DNA of 7,766 nt from Anaerolineae bacterium (GCA_003141915.1 PLNY01000177.1:2753-10518); one strand, 5' to 3'; counted from the first letter of the stretch, positions 1 to 6,303 are shown. The notes: a model not told the origin generated them from the letters alone. Translations and numbers: made by a program.

Positions 1-747
1 GAAGCAACATCTGAAATTCTCAATACTCTTGATGAAATTAAAAAAGACGGTGTGCGCGCCAATGTCTCGATCAAGCTGACGCAGATCGGTCTCGGCCTCG
101 ACGAAAAATTGTGCGCTGAAAACCTGGAGCGGATCTTGTCCCGCGCCGATGTCCACGGCAACTTCATTCGCGTGGACATGGAAGACACGCCGTATACAGA
201 TAAGACTCTCAAATTATTTTTTCAAATGCGGAAAAAAGGTTATCAAAAGGTTGGGATCGTTTTGCAATCCTATCTTTATCGAACCGAGGCAGACGCACGA
301 AAATTACTCGAAGATCAAGCGCCGATTCGATTGGTCAAAGGCGCGTATCAGGAACCGGCCGATAAGGCTTTTCCCAAGAAAGCGGATGTGGATGCCAATT
401 ATGATTTGCTCACCAAGATCACAATGGATGCCGCACTGGCGGTTGATACTCCGAAAATTTCTGATAACGGACTTTTTCCGCCCATCCCTGCGATTGCAAC
501 GCACGATGAAAAACGAATCGAATTTGCAAAACAATATGCCGCCAAAATCGGACTTCCGAAAGCGGCGCTTGAGTTCCAGATGTTGTACGGCATCCGCCGC
601 GACTTGCAGGATCAATTGGTCAAGGACGGTTATCCTGTGCGAGTCTATGTCCCGTTCGGAACTCATTGGTATCCCTACTTTATGCGGCGGTTGGCAGAGC
701 GCCCTGCAAATATTTGGTTTTTCATTTCCAATTTCTTTAAAGGATAA
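1..747 (+). CDS. Proline dehydrogenase, C-terminal part (5' end outside window)
   Basis: Flavin-dependent proline dehydrogenase oxidises L-proline to delta-1-pyrroline-5-carboxylate, the first step of proline catabolism. The frame is open from base 1 with no start or upstream stop, so the gene begins outside the window; 248 codons are present. Monofunctional bacterial enzymes have about 300 residues, so roughly 50-60 N-terminal residues are missing. Family signatures are seen in order: RVDMEDTPYTD (about 169-201), GIVLQSYLYRTEAD (about 253-294), the RLVKGAY barrel strand (about 328-348), IATHDEK (about 493-513), EFQMLYGIR (about 571-597) and the C-terminal YFMRRLAER. The Arg pair of that last motif (685-690) corresponds to the proline-carboxylate-binding arginines of the PutA PRODH domain. 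The protein ends soon after this motif, so there is no fused P5C dehydrogenase domain: it is the PutB-type stand-alone enzyme. A strong terminator follows. Identification is firm; only the start is unknown. Confidence 0.93.
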   Translation, partial: EATSEILNTLDEIKKDGVRANVSIKLTQIGLGLDEKLCAENLERILSRADVHGNFIRVDMEDTPYTDKTLKLFFQMRKKGYQKVGIVLQSYLYRTEADARKLLEDQAPIRLVKGAYQEPADKAFPKKADVDANYDLLTKITMDAALAVDTPKISDNGLFPPIPAIATHDEKRIEFAKQYAAKIGLPKAALEFQMLYGIRRDLQDQLVKDGYPVRVYVPFGTHWYPYFMRRLAERPANIWFFISNFFKG

Positions 748-760
748 ATGAAATTTATCG

Positions 761-803
761 AATGGCGTTCCGCCGTCAGTACGGGACGCCATTTATTTAT
801 TTT
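761..803 (+). terminator. Rho-independent terminator after proline dehydrogenase
   Basis: Inverted repeat AATGGCGTTCCG (761-772) pairs with CGGGACGCCATT (782-793), giving 12 pairs including one G-T wobble and a nine-base loop. It is followed by the T-rich run atttatttatttt (791-803). It starts 13 bases after the proline dehydrogenase stop and ends before the next gene, so it should separate the two transcription units. Confidence 0.82.
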
Positions 804-804
804 G

Positions 805-813
805 TGGTAAAAC
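805..813 (+). promoter_or_regulatory. Possible extended -10 promoter of the pteridine reductase gene
   Basis: TG-g-TAAAAC fits an extended -10 element (4 of 6 matches to TATAAT plus the TG). It lies directly after the terminator and ends six bases before the ATG at 820. Only weak AGAG purines precede the start, so a leaderless or very short-leader transcript is possible. The same arrangement with the same six-base gap occurs at 4952-4966. No good -35 is visible. Confidence 0.3.
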
Positions 814-819
814 AGAGCC

Positions 820-1545
820 ATGTCTGACCAACCTTTAGCTTTAGTCACCGGCGCCGCGCATCGACTCGGCAAAGCATTTGTGCTTGCATTGGCTCGCCGA
901 GGATACGCTATCTTATTGCATTATCGGAATTCCGAATTGCAAGCTTCCAGGACCGCATCCCAGATCCGCACATTAGGCATGCCTGTTTTTCTTTCGCAAG
1001 CGGACTTGACCGACCCAAAACAGATCTCGTCATTATTCGCGCTGGTGGATAAAATTCCGCATCCGTTGAAGGTGTTGGTCAATTCTGCGGCGACTATCCC
1101 GGTTGGCGATCCGCGCACGCTTTCGGCTCAAGAATGGGATGCGGCATTCGATCTTAATTTGCGCGCGCCGTTTCTTTGCGCGCAGGAAGCGGCCAAGCGA
1201 ATGACGAACGGCGGGTTGATCGTCAATGTCACCGATATCGGCGCGTATAAAACTTGGAGTCGATATCCGTCCTATTCCGTCAGCAAGGCCGGGCTGGAAG
1301 TGTTAACGAAGATATTGGCTCGTTCGTTCGCACCATCCATTCGAGTCAACGCGGTTGCACCGGGACTCGTATTACAATCCGATCTCGTATCAACCGACGA
1401 TTGGAATCGCCTCGTTGAACGCATTCCGCTTAAACGTGCCGCAAGCGTTGAAGAGATTGCATCCGCGGTGGAGTTCCTGCTTGCGAATGAATATATAACC
1501 GGTCAAACGCTCGTGATTGACGGCGGCTATTCCCTGCTTGGATAA
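820..1545 (+). CDS. SDR-family pteridine reductase (PTR1/FolM-like)
   Basis: Short-chain dehydrogenase of 241 residues, probably cytoplasmic and NADPH-dependent. The Rossmann motif TGAAHRLG (10-17) followed by LLHYRNS (32-38) closely resembles pteridine reductase 1 (TGAAKRLG...LHYHRS). The basic residues after the glycine-rich loop and R36 favour NADP(H). NSAA (88-91) replaces the usual NNAG, and N113 matches the SDR structural Asn. The active-site set is D139, Y152 and K156 (YSVSK): Asp stands where classical SDRs have Ser, at the same 13- and 4-residue spacing as Asp181/Tyr194/Lys198 of Leishmania PTR1. EYITGQTLVIDGG (225-237) is the standard SDR C-terminus. The likely role is reduction of dihydropterins or dihydrofolate to the tetrahydro form. 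A generic 3-oxoacyl-ACP reductase-like role cannot be excluded. It sits behind the terminator at 761-803 and is four bases from the next gene, suggesting co-transcription. Confidence 0.82.
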   Translation: MSDQPLALVTGAAHRLGKAFVLALARRGYAILLHYRNSELQASRTASQIRTLGMPVFLSQADLTDPKQISSLFALVDKIPHPLKVLVNSAATIPVGDPRTLSAQEWDAAFDLNLRAPFLCAQEAAKRMTNGGLIVNVTDIGAYKTWSRYPSYSVSKAGLEVLTKILARSFAPSIRVNAVAPGLVLQSDLVSTDDWNRLVERIPLKRAASVEEIASAVEFLLANEYITGQTLVIDGGYSLLG

Positions 1546-1549
1546 ATTC

Positions 1550-3166
1550 ATGTCCTTTGTCAAACGTCATCCGGATTTGTTCGTTTCCGTCTCGTTATTA
1601 ATTCTCCTTACGTTGTTCGCAATATTCTTTGTCAACTTCAACATCCCGCCATTTGAAGATGCGGCCATGCTCATGCGTTATTCCGATCATCTCGCGCATG
1701 GTTATGGCGTCGTTTGGAACATCGGTCAACATCCCGTTGATGGCGCGACCGATTTTTTATTTATGGTCAGCGTTGCCGGGTTGATGAAGATTGGGATACC
1801 GCTTGGACGCGCCGTGCGCGGGCTTGGATTATTTTCCGTTGCCGTGCTGACTCTACTGATTTATTTTGTCAATCGAAAACTTTGGAAAGCGCACATTGCG
1901 TTCGCAGCATTGTCGGCGATATATCTCGCGGTCGGAACCGGCTTGACGTATGTCGCCGCGTATTTCGGGACGCCGTTCTTTGCGCTCTTTGCGGCTCTTA
2001 CTTGGACTTTAGCTTTGCTCTTGATTCGAAAAGAGAATCCAGCCCTTTGGCTTTCTCTGCTCTTTGCGCTTTCGGGTTTGATCACCGGCCTGATTCGACC
2101 TGAAGGAGTCATCCTTGCCGGATTGATGATGATTGCGATTATTGTCATGAAAGGCTGGCGCACGTCAACGAAAACGATTTTGATTTTCCTCGGCGTATTC
2201 TTGATTCTGGGCGGCGCATATTTTATTTGGCGTTGGAATTATTTTGGTTATCCATTGCCGAATCCTTTTTATAAAAAAGGCGGAGGCATCTTGCATTGGG
2301 ATGGATTCCAGGCATCATTTTCAAATGTCTTTTCATTGTGCGGAATTTTTTTGCTTGCATATCTGATCGGCTTTCGTTCCTCGAAGACCGCTCGGCAAAC
2401 CATGGCATTCCTTATTCCAGTCATTGGTTTCGCGGCGGCATTTATTTTGATTTCGAATGAAACTAATTTCGGTGGGCGGTTTCAGTATTCATTATTACCG
2501 ATTGTTTTGCTTTCGTGGTTTCCGCTGGTGCGTGGATTCGATCAGGAGATCGGCGGGCCCGCTTTGGGCCAGGTCAAGACGCGTCCGCGCTGGTTCCTCG
2601 CCGCGAGTTTGGGCGTTATCGCAATCTTGATTTTGAATTCATCATATAGTCAAGGTGTCGCGATTGGTTATTCCCGCGACGGTCGCTATGACATGGCACA
2701 AGCGCTTGAACCATATTCCAACCGCGGCTATACCATGGCGACTTCGGAAGCGGGGCTTCTGCCGTTGTATTCGCAATGGAAAGCCATTGACACGTGGGGC
2801 TTGAACGATGAATGGATCGCACATAACGGCGGCATCACCGCTGATTATCTGGATCGTTATCAGCCGGAGCTGATTATTTTTCACGCTCATTTCTCTCCGC
2901 TCGTTCCGCCGACCACCCCTGAACATTATCCCGATCCGGTCTGGTTCGCAATGACGATGACATTAAAGAATTATGCGGAAAACCATCATTACATTCTCGC
3001 GGCGGTCTTTGGCGTGACGCCATACGATACGCATTATTATTATGTGCGTCCTGATTTCGCAGACAGCCAAACGATTGTCAAGTTGATTTCAAAATTTAGT
3101 CGGTATGCGTGGGCGGCGGATGGCGGAATCAAAGCGGTAAATTTTGTCAACTCTCCGAACCCATAA
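1550..3166 (+). CDS. Multi-pass GT-C family glycosyltransferase-like membrane protein
   Basis: Integral membrane protein of 538 residues with about 11-12 hydrophobic helices (first at about 11-30, last at about 348-364) and a soluble C-terminal domain. I chose ATG 1550, four bases after the upstream stop; a TTG at 1517 in frame would overlap the SDR gene and adds nothing membrane-like. No clear Shine-Dalgarno is seen, consistent with translational coupling. The first loop has ED (36-37) followed by YSDHLAHGYGVVWNIGQ and DGATDFLF (44-71). This is the layout of polyprenyl-phosphate-sugar GT-C enzymes, where relatives read DDA...RNLA.G.G.V.NPGE.VEG.T.FLW. Also seen are GLIRPEG (180-186), YFGYPLPNPFYKKGG (231-245) and IDTWGLNDEWIAH (413-425), all typical of arabinofuranosyl/mannosyltransferase-like proteins. 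It probably transfers a lipid-linked sugar on the outer face of the membrane. Donor and acceptor cannot be read from the sequence. Confidence 0.75.
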   Translation: MSFVKRHPDLFVSVSLLILLTLFAIFFVNFNIPPFEDAAMLMRYSDHLAHGYGVVWNIGQHPVDGATDFLFMVSVAGLMKIGIPLGRAVRGLGLFSVAVLTLLIYFVNRKLWKAHIAFAALSAIYLAVGTGLTYVAAYFGTPFFALFAALTWTLALLLIRKENPALWLSLLFALSGLITGLIRPEGVILAGLMMIAIIVMKGWRTSTKTILIFLGVFLILGGAYFIWRWNYFGYPLPNPFYKKGGGILHWDGFQASFSNVFSLCGIFLLAYLIGFRSSKTARQTMAFLIPVIGFAAAFILISNETNFGGRFQYSLLPIVLLSWFPLVRGFDQEIGGPALGQVKTRPRWFLAASLGVIAILILNSSYSQGVAIGYSRDGRYDMAQALEPYSNRGYTMATSEAGLLPLYSQWKAIDTWGLNDEWIAHNGGITADYLDRYQPELIIFHAHFSPLVPPTTPEHYPDPVWFAMTMTLKNYAENHHYILAAVFGVTPYDTHYYYVRPDFADSQTIVKLISKFSRYAWAADGGIKAVNFVNSPNP

Positions 3167-3194
3167 GTTTATTTTCGTGTTTAATGTTGCGAAT

Positions 3195-3199
3195 GGAGA
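3195..3199 (+). promoter_or_regulatory. Ribosome binding site deciding the DinB-family start
   Basis: GGAGA lies four bases before ATG 3204. It supports 3204 as the start rather than the in-frame TTG at 3144, which would overlap the preceding gene and add 20 residues with no family similarity. Confidence 0.65.
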
Positions 3200-3203
3200 C
3201 ACG

Positions 3204-3677
3204 ATGTCTGAGACTTTGGATCTTGCGCAGAAATTAAAATCGGAAAGCGAAAAGTTGATTGTATTCTTTAGCGGCTTGACCGATGCTCAATGGACGAAGG
3301 AAGTTTATACCGAAGGCGCGGTATGGTCGATTCAAAATATCCTGGCGCATTTAATGATGTCTGAAGGTTCGCTGGTGAGATTGTTTGAAAGAATCCGTCA
3401 GGGAGGCGAGGGCGTTGCAGAAGACTTCGAGATTGATCGGGCCAATGCTCTTCAACAAGAGAAAGCCAAAGATTTATCTCCGTCTGAATTATTGGAGCAA
3501 TATAAATCCACGCGCGAAAAAACAGTTGAATGGATTTCTGGATTAAGCGATTCGGATTTAGAGAAAACAGGAAGGCATCCGTTTCTTGGCATCACAACGT
3601 TGCGCGAGATGATCAAGATGATCTATATCCATAACCAAACCCATTATCGCGATTTGAGGCGCGTGCTTAAGGATTAA
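3204..3677 (+). CDS. DinB/DfsB-superfamily four-helix-bundle protein
   Basis: Protein of 157 residues, a normal length for DinB-like (DinB_2/ClbS-DfsB type) proteins. The start is fixed by a good RBS. Features seen: an amphipathic N-terminal helix (LDLAQKLKSESEKLIVFFSGL), the signature WSIQNILAHL (41-50) with H49, and the C-terminal helix MIYIHNQTHYRDLRRVL with H143 and H147. H49, H143 and H147 form the usual putative metal-binding triad of this superfamily. Members include thiol-dependent S-transferases (bacillithiol or mycothiol linked) and many uncharacterised stress-induced proteins; despite the name they are not the DinB DNA polymerase. It is probably cytoplasmic, since no signal peptide or membrane segment is seen. 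The gene is 37 bases downstream of the glycosyltransferase stop and could be its third operon member, but has its own RBS. The substrate is unknown. Confidence 0.8.
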   Translation: MSETLDLAQKLKSESEKLIVFFSGLTDAQWTKEVYTEGAVWSIQNILAHLMMSEGSLVRLFERIRQGGEGVAEDFEIDRANALQQEKAKDLSPSELLEQYKSTREKTVEWISGLSDSDLEKTGRHPFLGITTLREMIKMIYIHNQTHYRDLRRVLKD

Positions 3678-3680
3678 ATA

Positions 3681-3693
3681 CAAAGGACACGAA
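3681..3693. repeat. Short degenerate intergenic repeat (inverted copy of the 4940 motif)
   Basis: caaaggacacgaa reads TTCGTGTCCTTTG on the minus strand. This matches TTCGTGTC-TTTG at 4940-4951 apart from one base, and the flanking AT-rich ends are also similar. The two copies lie in opposite orientation on either side of the aminotransferase gene. Confidence 0.4.
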
Positions 3694-3700
3694 ATTCTAT

Positions 3701-3763
3701 CCACCGATTTTGCAGATTACGCAGATATAGAAAAATCTATGAAATCGGTGTAATCTGCGGATA
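3701..3763. repeat. Structured intergenic repeat with alternative hairpins
   Basis: CACCGATTT (3702-3710) is exactly complementary to AAATCGGTG (3742-3750). GCAGATTAC (3712-3720) is exactly complementary to GTAATCTGC (3750-3758). In the centre, ATAGA (3727-3731) and TCTAT (3736-3740) form a small hairpin with an AAAA loop. Because the two nine-base arms occur in the same order on both sides, the outer pairings cross and should be mutually exclusive or form a pseudoknot. The wording (cgattt-gcagattacgcagat) resembles a repeat type I associate with many environmental bacterial genomes; that association is from memory. It lies directly upstream of the aminotransferase. Confidence 0.65.
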
Positions 3764-3775
3764 AAGAGTCTTTAT
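3761..3775. promoter_or_regulatory. Palindrome overlapping the aminotransferase start codon
   Basis: ATAAAGA (3761-3767) and TCTTTAT (3769-3775) form a perfect 7+7 inverted repeat with one central base. Its right arm includes the first two bases of the ATG. AAAGAG (3763-3768) within it is the only SD-like sequence. It could be an operator or a start-occluding hairpin; chance is also possible. Confidence 0.3.
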
Positions 3776-4886
3776 GCAACTTCCTCCATTCAAACTTGAA
3801 CGCTACTTTGCGAAATACGAATTCAATACAACATATTTGCTTTGCAGTTCAGATTGCGAGTCAATGACTGTCGCTGAATTGCTAACGCTTGAGCCTGACG
3901 CGGCGGAAAAATTTCAATCGCATTGGCTCGGATATACTGAGTCGCAGGGCAGTCTATCCTTGCGTCAGGCGATTTGCGGATTGTATGAAACCATGCAGCC
4001 TGAAAGTATTCTGGTTCATACCGGAGCGGAAGAGGCAATCTTTCTCTTTATGCACGCCGCGTTTGAAGCGGGCGATCATGTCATCGTGCATTGGCCGTGC
4101 TACCAATCGTTGTCTGACGTGGCGCGGGCGATTGGTTGTGAGGTCAGCTTGTGGGTTGCCCGCGAAGAAAATCGTTGGGCGCTCGATCTCGATGAATTGC
4201 GCCGGATGATTCGACCAAACACAAAGGCGATCATCCTCAATACACCGCATAACCCAACCGGATATCTGATGTCTCGCGCTGATTACGAATCCGTTCACCG
4301 CTTCGCGCGTGAAAATAATTTGCTCCTGTTTTCGGATGAGGTTTACCGCGAATCGGAATATGATCCCTCCACTCGTCTGCCTGCCGCGTGCGATTTGGGT
4401 GGTCATGCTATTTCGCTTGGTGTGACATCGAAGACCTATGGTCTCGCTGGATTGCGAATCGGGTGGATCGCGACGAAGAACAGAAGAATCTATGAACGGA
4501 TGACATCCATCAGAGACTACACCACAATTTGTAATTCCGCGCCGAGCGAGTTTTTAGCGGAGGTCGCAATGCGTAATCGTCAAAAATTGATTGATCGAAA
4601 TCTTGGAATCATCCAACGCAATTTGTCGGTGATGGATGATTTCTTTCCGCGCCATGCGAATCTCTTTTCGTGGATTCGTCCGCGCGCGGGTTCGATGGCG
4701 TTTCCACGTTATCTTGGCGGCGACATGGAAGCATTTTGTGATGAACTGGTTCACAAGGCTGGTGTTTTGCTTTTGCCCGGCTCCATGTACAATGATTCTT
4801 CGAATCATTTCCGTTTGGGACTCGGACGAAAGAACTTACCGGAAGCCGTTGCCAGACTTGAAGAGTTTTTGGTTAAGGTCTCTTAA
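3774..4886 (+). CDS. Class I/II PLP-dependent aminotransferase
   Basis: Fold-type I aminotransferase of 370 residues, a normal length for the aspartate aminotransferase-like group, cytoplasmic and PLP-dependent. Motifs in order: TGAEEAIF (83-90, phosphate-side loop), HWPCYQSL (106-113, cofactor-stacking aromatic), NTPHNPTG (156-163, N160 contacts the PLP 3'-oxygen), FSDEVY (186-191, D188 pairs with the pyridine N and Y191 follows), and SKTYGLAGLRIGW (219-231) with K220 as the Schiff-base lysine and R228 as a phosphate contact. R347 in HFRLGLG is the expected substrate alpha-carboxylate arginine. All core residues are therefore present. The N-terminus (LERYFAKYEFNTTYLLCSSDCES) and 'GYTESQGSLSLRQAI' resemble uncharacterised aminotransferases related to capreomycidine-synthase-like or ArcT-like proteins, so the amino donor cannot be assigned. 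The gene is flanked on both sides by intergenic repeats, which suggests its own transcription unit. Confidence 0.9.
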   Translation: MQLPPFKLERYFAKYEFNTTYLLCSSDCESMTVAELLTLEPDAAEKFQSHWLGYTESQGSLSLRQAICGLYETMQPESILVHTGAEEAIFLFMHAAFEAGDHVIVHWPCYQSLSDVARAIGCEVSLWVAREENRWALDLDELRRMIRPNTKAIILNTPHNPTGYLMSRADYESVHRFARENNLLLFSDEVYRESEYDPSTRLPAACDLGGHAISLGVTSKTYGLAGLRIGWIATKNRRIYERMTSIRDYTTICNSAPSEFLAEVAMRNRQKLIDRNLGIIQRNLSVMDDFFPRHANLFSWIRPRAGSMAFPRYLGGDMEAFCDELVHKAGVLLLPGSMYNDSSNHFRLGLGRKNLPEAVARLEEFLVKVS

Positions 4887-4930
4887 CTGCAAGTTGCGCC
4901 AAGTCCTTAAATCGTTTTGTCTCTTTCCTC

Positions 4931-4957
4931 TTTGTGTACTTCGTGTCTTTGTGGTTA
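4931..4957 (+). repeat. Degenerate nine-base tandem motif upstream of the UbiA-like gene
   Basis: Three imperfect nine-base units are seen: TTTGTGTAC (4931-4939), TTCGTGTCT (4940-4948) and TTGTGGTTA (4949-4957), all built on a T-T-(T/C)-GTG theme. An inverted relative lies at 3681-3693. I recall this kind of sequence as a frequent intergenic motif in environmental genomes; a genome-wide count is needed to confirm that. Confidence 0.45.
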
Positions 4958-4960
4958 AAT
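4932..4960 (+). promoter_or_regulatory. Possible promoter of the UbiA-like gene inside the repeat
   Basis: A weak -35 TTGTGT (4932-4937) is spaced 17 bases from TTAAAT (4955-4960), which is preceded by TG-g (4952-4954) as in an extended -10. The ATG at 4967 follows after six bases with no Shine-Dalgarno, so the transcript may be leaderless. Matches to consensus are only moderate. Confidence 0.3.
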
Positions 4961-4966
4961 TAAACC

Positions 4967-5848
4967 ATGCAGCGTCTCGTTACCATCCTTCGATTATCTC
5001 GTCCGCTCTATCTCATCCTCGCCGCACTGACGTATATTCTCGGTGCGGGCATCGCGCGCTATTTGGGCAAGCCGCAAGTTCCAACGGCTTTTTGGCTCGG
5101 ACTGCTGAGCGTTTTATTTGTCCAGCTAAGCATGAGTCTGCTCGTTGAAGTGTTTCGCCCGTTCAATGAACCGATTGTTGCCGATGAAACCATCTCAGAT
5201 CGCAGGCTGACCCGTGACGCCGCGTTGTATGTTTCTATTGCCGCGCTCGCATCACTGGCTGTCATTGCTTTTCTCTTATATCGGGATCGCCTTCTGAACG
5301 CGCCCGCATTCTTCCTGATCGGCATTTCCTTACTCGTCTTGCTGGTTTATTCCGTGCCGCCTCTGCGTTTCGTGGATAAGGGATTGGGCGAATTGCTTCT
5401 ATCCATTCAAATTGCTTACTTATCTCCATCCATTGCTTATCTTTTGCAAGCACGCGTGTACCATAACTTGGTTGTTTTTATTTCCACTCCGCTTGTTTTT
5501 CTCGCGCTTGCCATGCTTCTTGCATTTGATTTTCCTTCATATTCCGGCGATATGAAATATGAACGCAATACGTTGCTCGCCCGTCTCGGTTGGGAACGCG
5601 CGATTTCTTTTCATCGTTTTCTGGTATTGGGCGCATATATTCTCTTTACAACCGCGCCGATCTTTGGTTTTTCACTGGGTTTGATCTGGCCCGTTTTCCT
5701 TACGCTTCCATTCGCGCTTCTTCAAATATATTGGCTTCAAAATATTTCACTTGGTGCAAAACCTTTATGGAATCTTTTAACCGCCAATGCGATTACCATT
5801 CTGGGCTTGAGCGCCTATTTATTAACGTTGACTTTTTGGCTGCGATGA
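4967..5848 (+). CDS. UbiA-like membrane prenyltransferase with atypical first Asp motif
   Basis: Integral membrane protein of 293 residues with about nine hydrophobic helices, the length and layout of the UbiA superfamily (MenA, UbiA, chlorophyll/heme prenyltransferases). The N-terminal LRLSRPLYLILAALTYILGAG (9-28) is a typical MenA/UbiA opening. The second Asp-rich region is conserved: D188 FPSYSG D195 MKYERNTLLARLG, matching the D...GD...GK.TL..RLG of MenA-like enzymes. The first region, normally N-D-x-x-D after helix 2, reads QLSMSLLVEVFRPFNEP (53-69): V60, E61 and R64 stand in place of the N/D and second D. Half of the usual Mg-diphosphate site is therefore altered. Either the enzyme binds metal with E61 and other acids (E68, D73, E74 nearby), or it has lost or changed its activity. 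The substrate cannot be assigned. The moeA remnant begins three bases after its stop, so the two were once probably co-transcribed. Confidence 0.72.
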   Translation: MQRLVTILRLSRPLYLILAALTYILGAGIARYLGKPQVPTAFWLGLLSVLFVQLSMSLLVEVFRPFNEPIVADETISDRRLTRDAALYVSIAALASLAVIAFLLYRDRLLNAPAFFLIGISLLVLLVYSVPPLRFVDKGLGELLLSIQIAYLSPSIAYLLQARVYHNLVVFISTPLVFLALAMLLAFDFPSYSGDMKYERNTLLARLGWERAISFHRFLVLGAYILFTTAPIFGFSLGLIWPVFLTLPFALLQIYWLQNISLGAKPLWNLLTANAITILGLSAYLLTLTFWLR

Positions 5849-5851
5849 TTC

Positions 5852-6059
5852 ATGCCCGAATTTCTTCGACTGCTTCCTCCTGACGAAGCGTGCGCTTTTG
5901 CTTTCGCATCTTTCCGTGCCGATCACGGATTCCGAATTAATTGATTCTTCTTCCTCTTTAGGCCGCGTGACCGCCGAAGATATCGTCGCTCCGCATCCAT
6001 TGCCTGAGTTTCCGCGCTCGGCGATGGATGGATTTGCAGTTCGATCAAAAGATACCTTT
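5852..6059 (+). pseudogene. moeA: moeA (molybdopterin molybdotransferase) N-terminal fragment, frameshifted
   Basis: ATG 5852 opens MPEFLRLLPPDEA, a typical MoeA beginning. The frame then drifts and stops at 5942-5944. Skipping one base near T5891 restores ALLLSHLSVPITDSELIDSS, then LGRVTAEDIVAPHPLPEFPR and SAMDGFAVRSKDTF up to 6059, which is clearly MoeA domain-2 sequence ahead of the SAMDGFAVR hallmark. After DTF the similarity ends; that frame meets TGA at 6066-6068. MoeA inserts molybdenum into molybdopterin and has about 400 residues, so only about 70 remain and the catalytic MoCF-biosynthesis domain is absent. Two defects (the one-base shift and the 3' truncation) argue for a dead gene. 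An assembly error in a low-coverage contig is the alternative. Placed three bases after the UbiA-like gene. Confidence 0.8.
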
Positions 6060-6303
6060 TGGATTTGATCTGGATGGTGGCCGTAACCTGGCGGTTAGAG
6101 ATACAAACTTTATGTGAGGTACGATATATTTCTACCAACTCACTTCGTGATCCCAACAACCTTGGAGACCAGCATTACAACAATCGGCAGGCTCGGCAAA
6201 TACTACGGGTAGCTGCTCCTACTCGTCCTCCGCTCGTCAGCCGTTCTTCCTTCGCTCATCCTATACTTGCCTTTGGTGGCGATTATGCATTGCACGCACT
6301 TCT
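6060..6303. other. Gene-poor junction between truncated moeA and the convergent hydrolase-like gene
   Basis: No intact gene is seen here. If one T of the run 6057-6060 is skipped, a short plus-strand frame continues from the moeA fragment to TGA 6115-6117 (GFDLDGGRNLAVRDTNFM), which I do not recognise as MoeA. From 6140 to about 6194, and possibly to about 6245, the minus strand carries a decayed copy of the 3' end of the neighbouring gene. I see nothing in 6246-6303, and no clear terminator hairpin between the convergent genes. Confidence 0.5.
6140..6194 (-). pseudogene. Decayed copy of the 3' end of the adjacent hydrolase-like gene
   Basis: Read on the minus strand, 6194-6140 aligns with 6363-6304, the last codons of the hydrolase-like gene. 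By hand about 40 of 55 aligned bases match, with a four-base gap and a one-base gap; 13 of the 15 differences are transitions. With the one-base gap restored it encodes LL-stop-CWSPRLLGITK and a stop, against LLWYWFPRLLGITK and a stop in the intact gene. The final G-I-T-K-stop codons differ only at synonymous positions. The in-frame stop and frameshift make it non-functional. A weaker match (GAGCGGAGG and TACCCG, corresponding to the SRGFYPP codons) may extend it to about 6245. It looks like the remnant of a tandem paralogue. Confidence 0.55.

Noticed and set aside
304..792. Minus-strand open frame of 162 codons opposite proline dehydrogenase.
   Set aside because: The plus strand encodes an unmistakable PRODH domain; the opposite frame has no recognisable motif and crosses the terminator.
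1517..1549. TTG start for the GT-C gene overlapping the SDR gene.
   Set aside because: The ATG at 1550 gives a normal N-terminus leading straight into the first membrane helix; the 11 extra residues are simply the SDR C-terminus read in another frame.
3144..3203. Earlier start for the DinB-like gene overlapping the GT-C gene.
   Set aside because: The ATG at 3204 has a good GGAGA ribosome binding site and begins the conserved first helix.
4931..4957. Short CRISPR-like array suggested by three nine-base units.
   Set aside because: Units are contiguous, imperfect and far too short, with no spacers and no cas genes nearby.
6060..6117. Continuation of moeA in a shifted frame (GFDLDGGRNLAVRDTNFM).
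   Set aside because: It lacks MoeA residues expected after the DTF segment and ends quickly at a stop; the resemblance of LAVRDT to FAVRSKDT is too short to count as a duplication.
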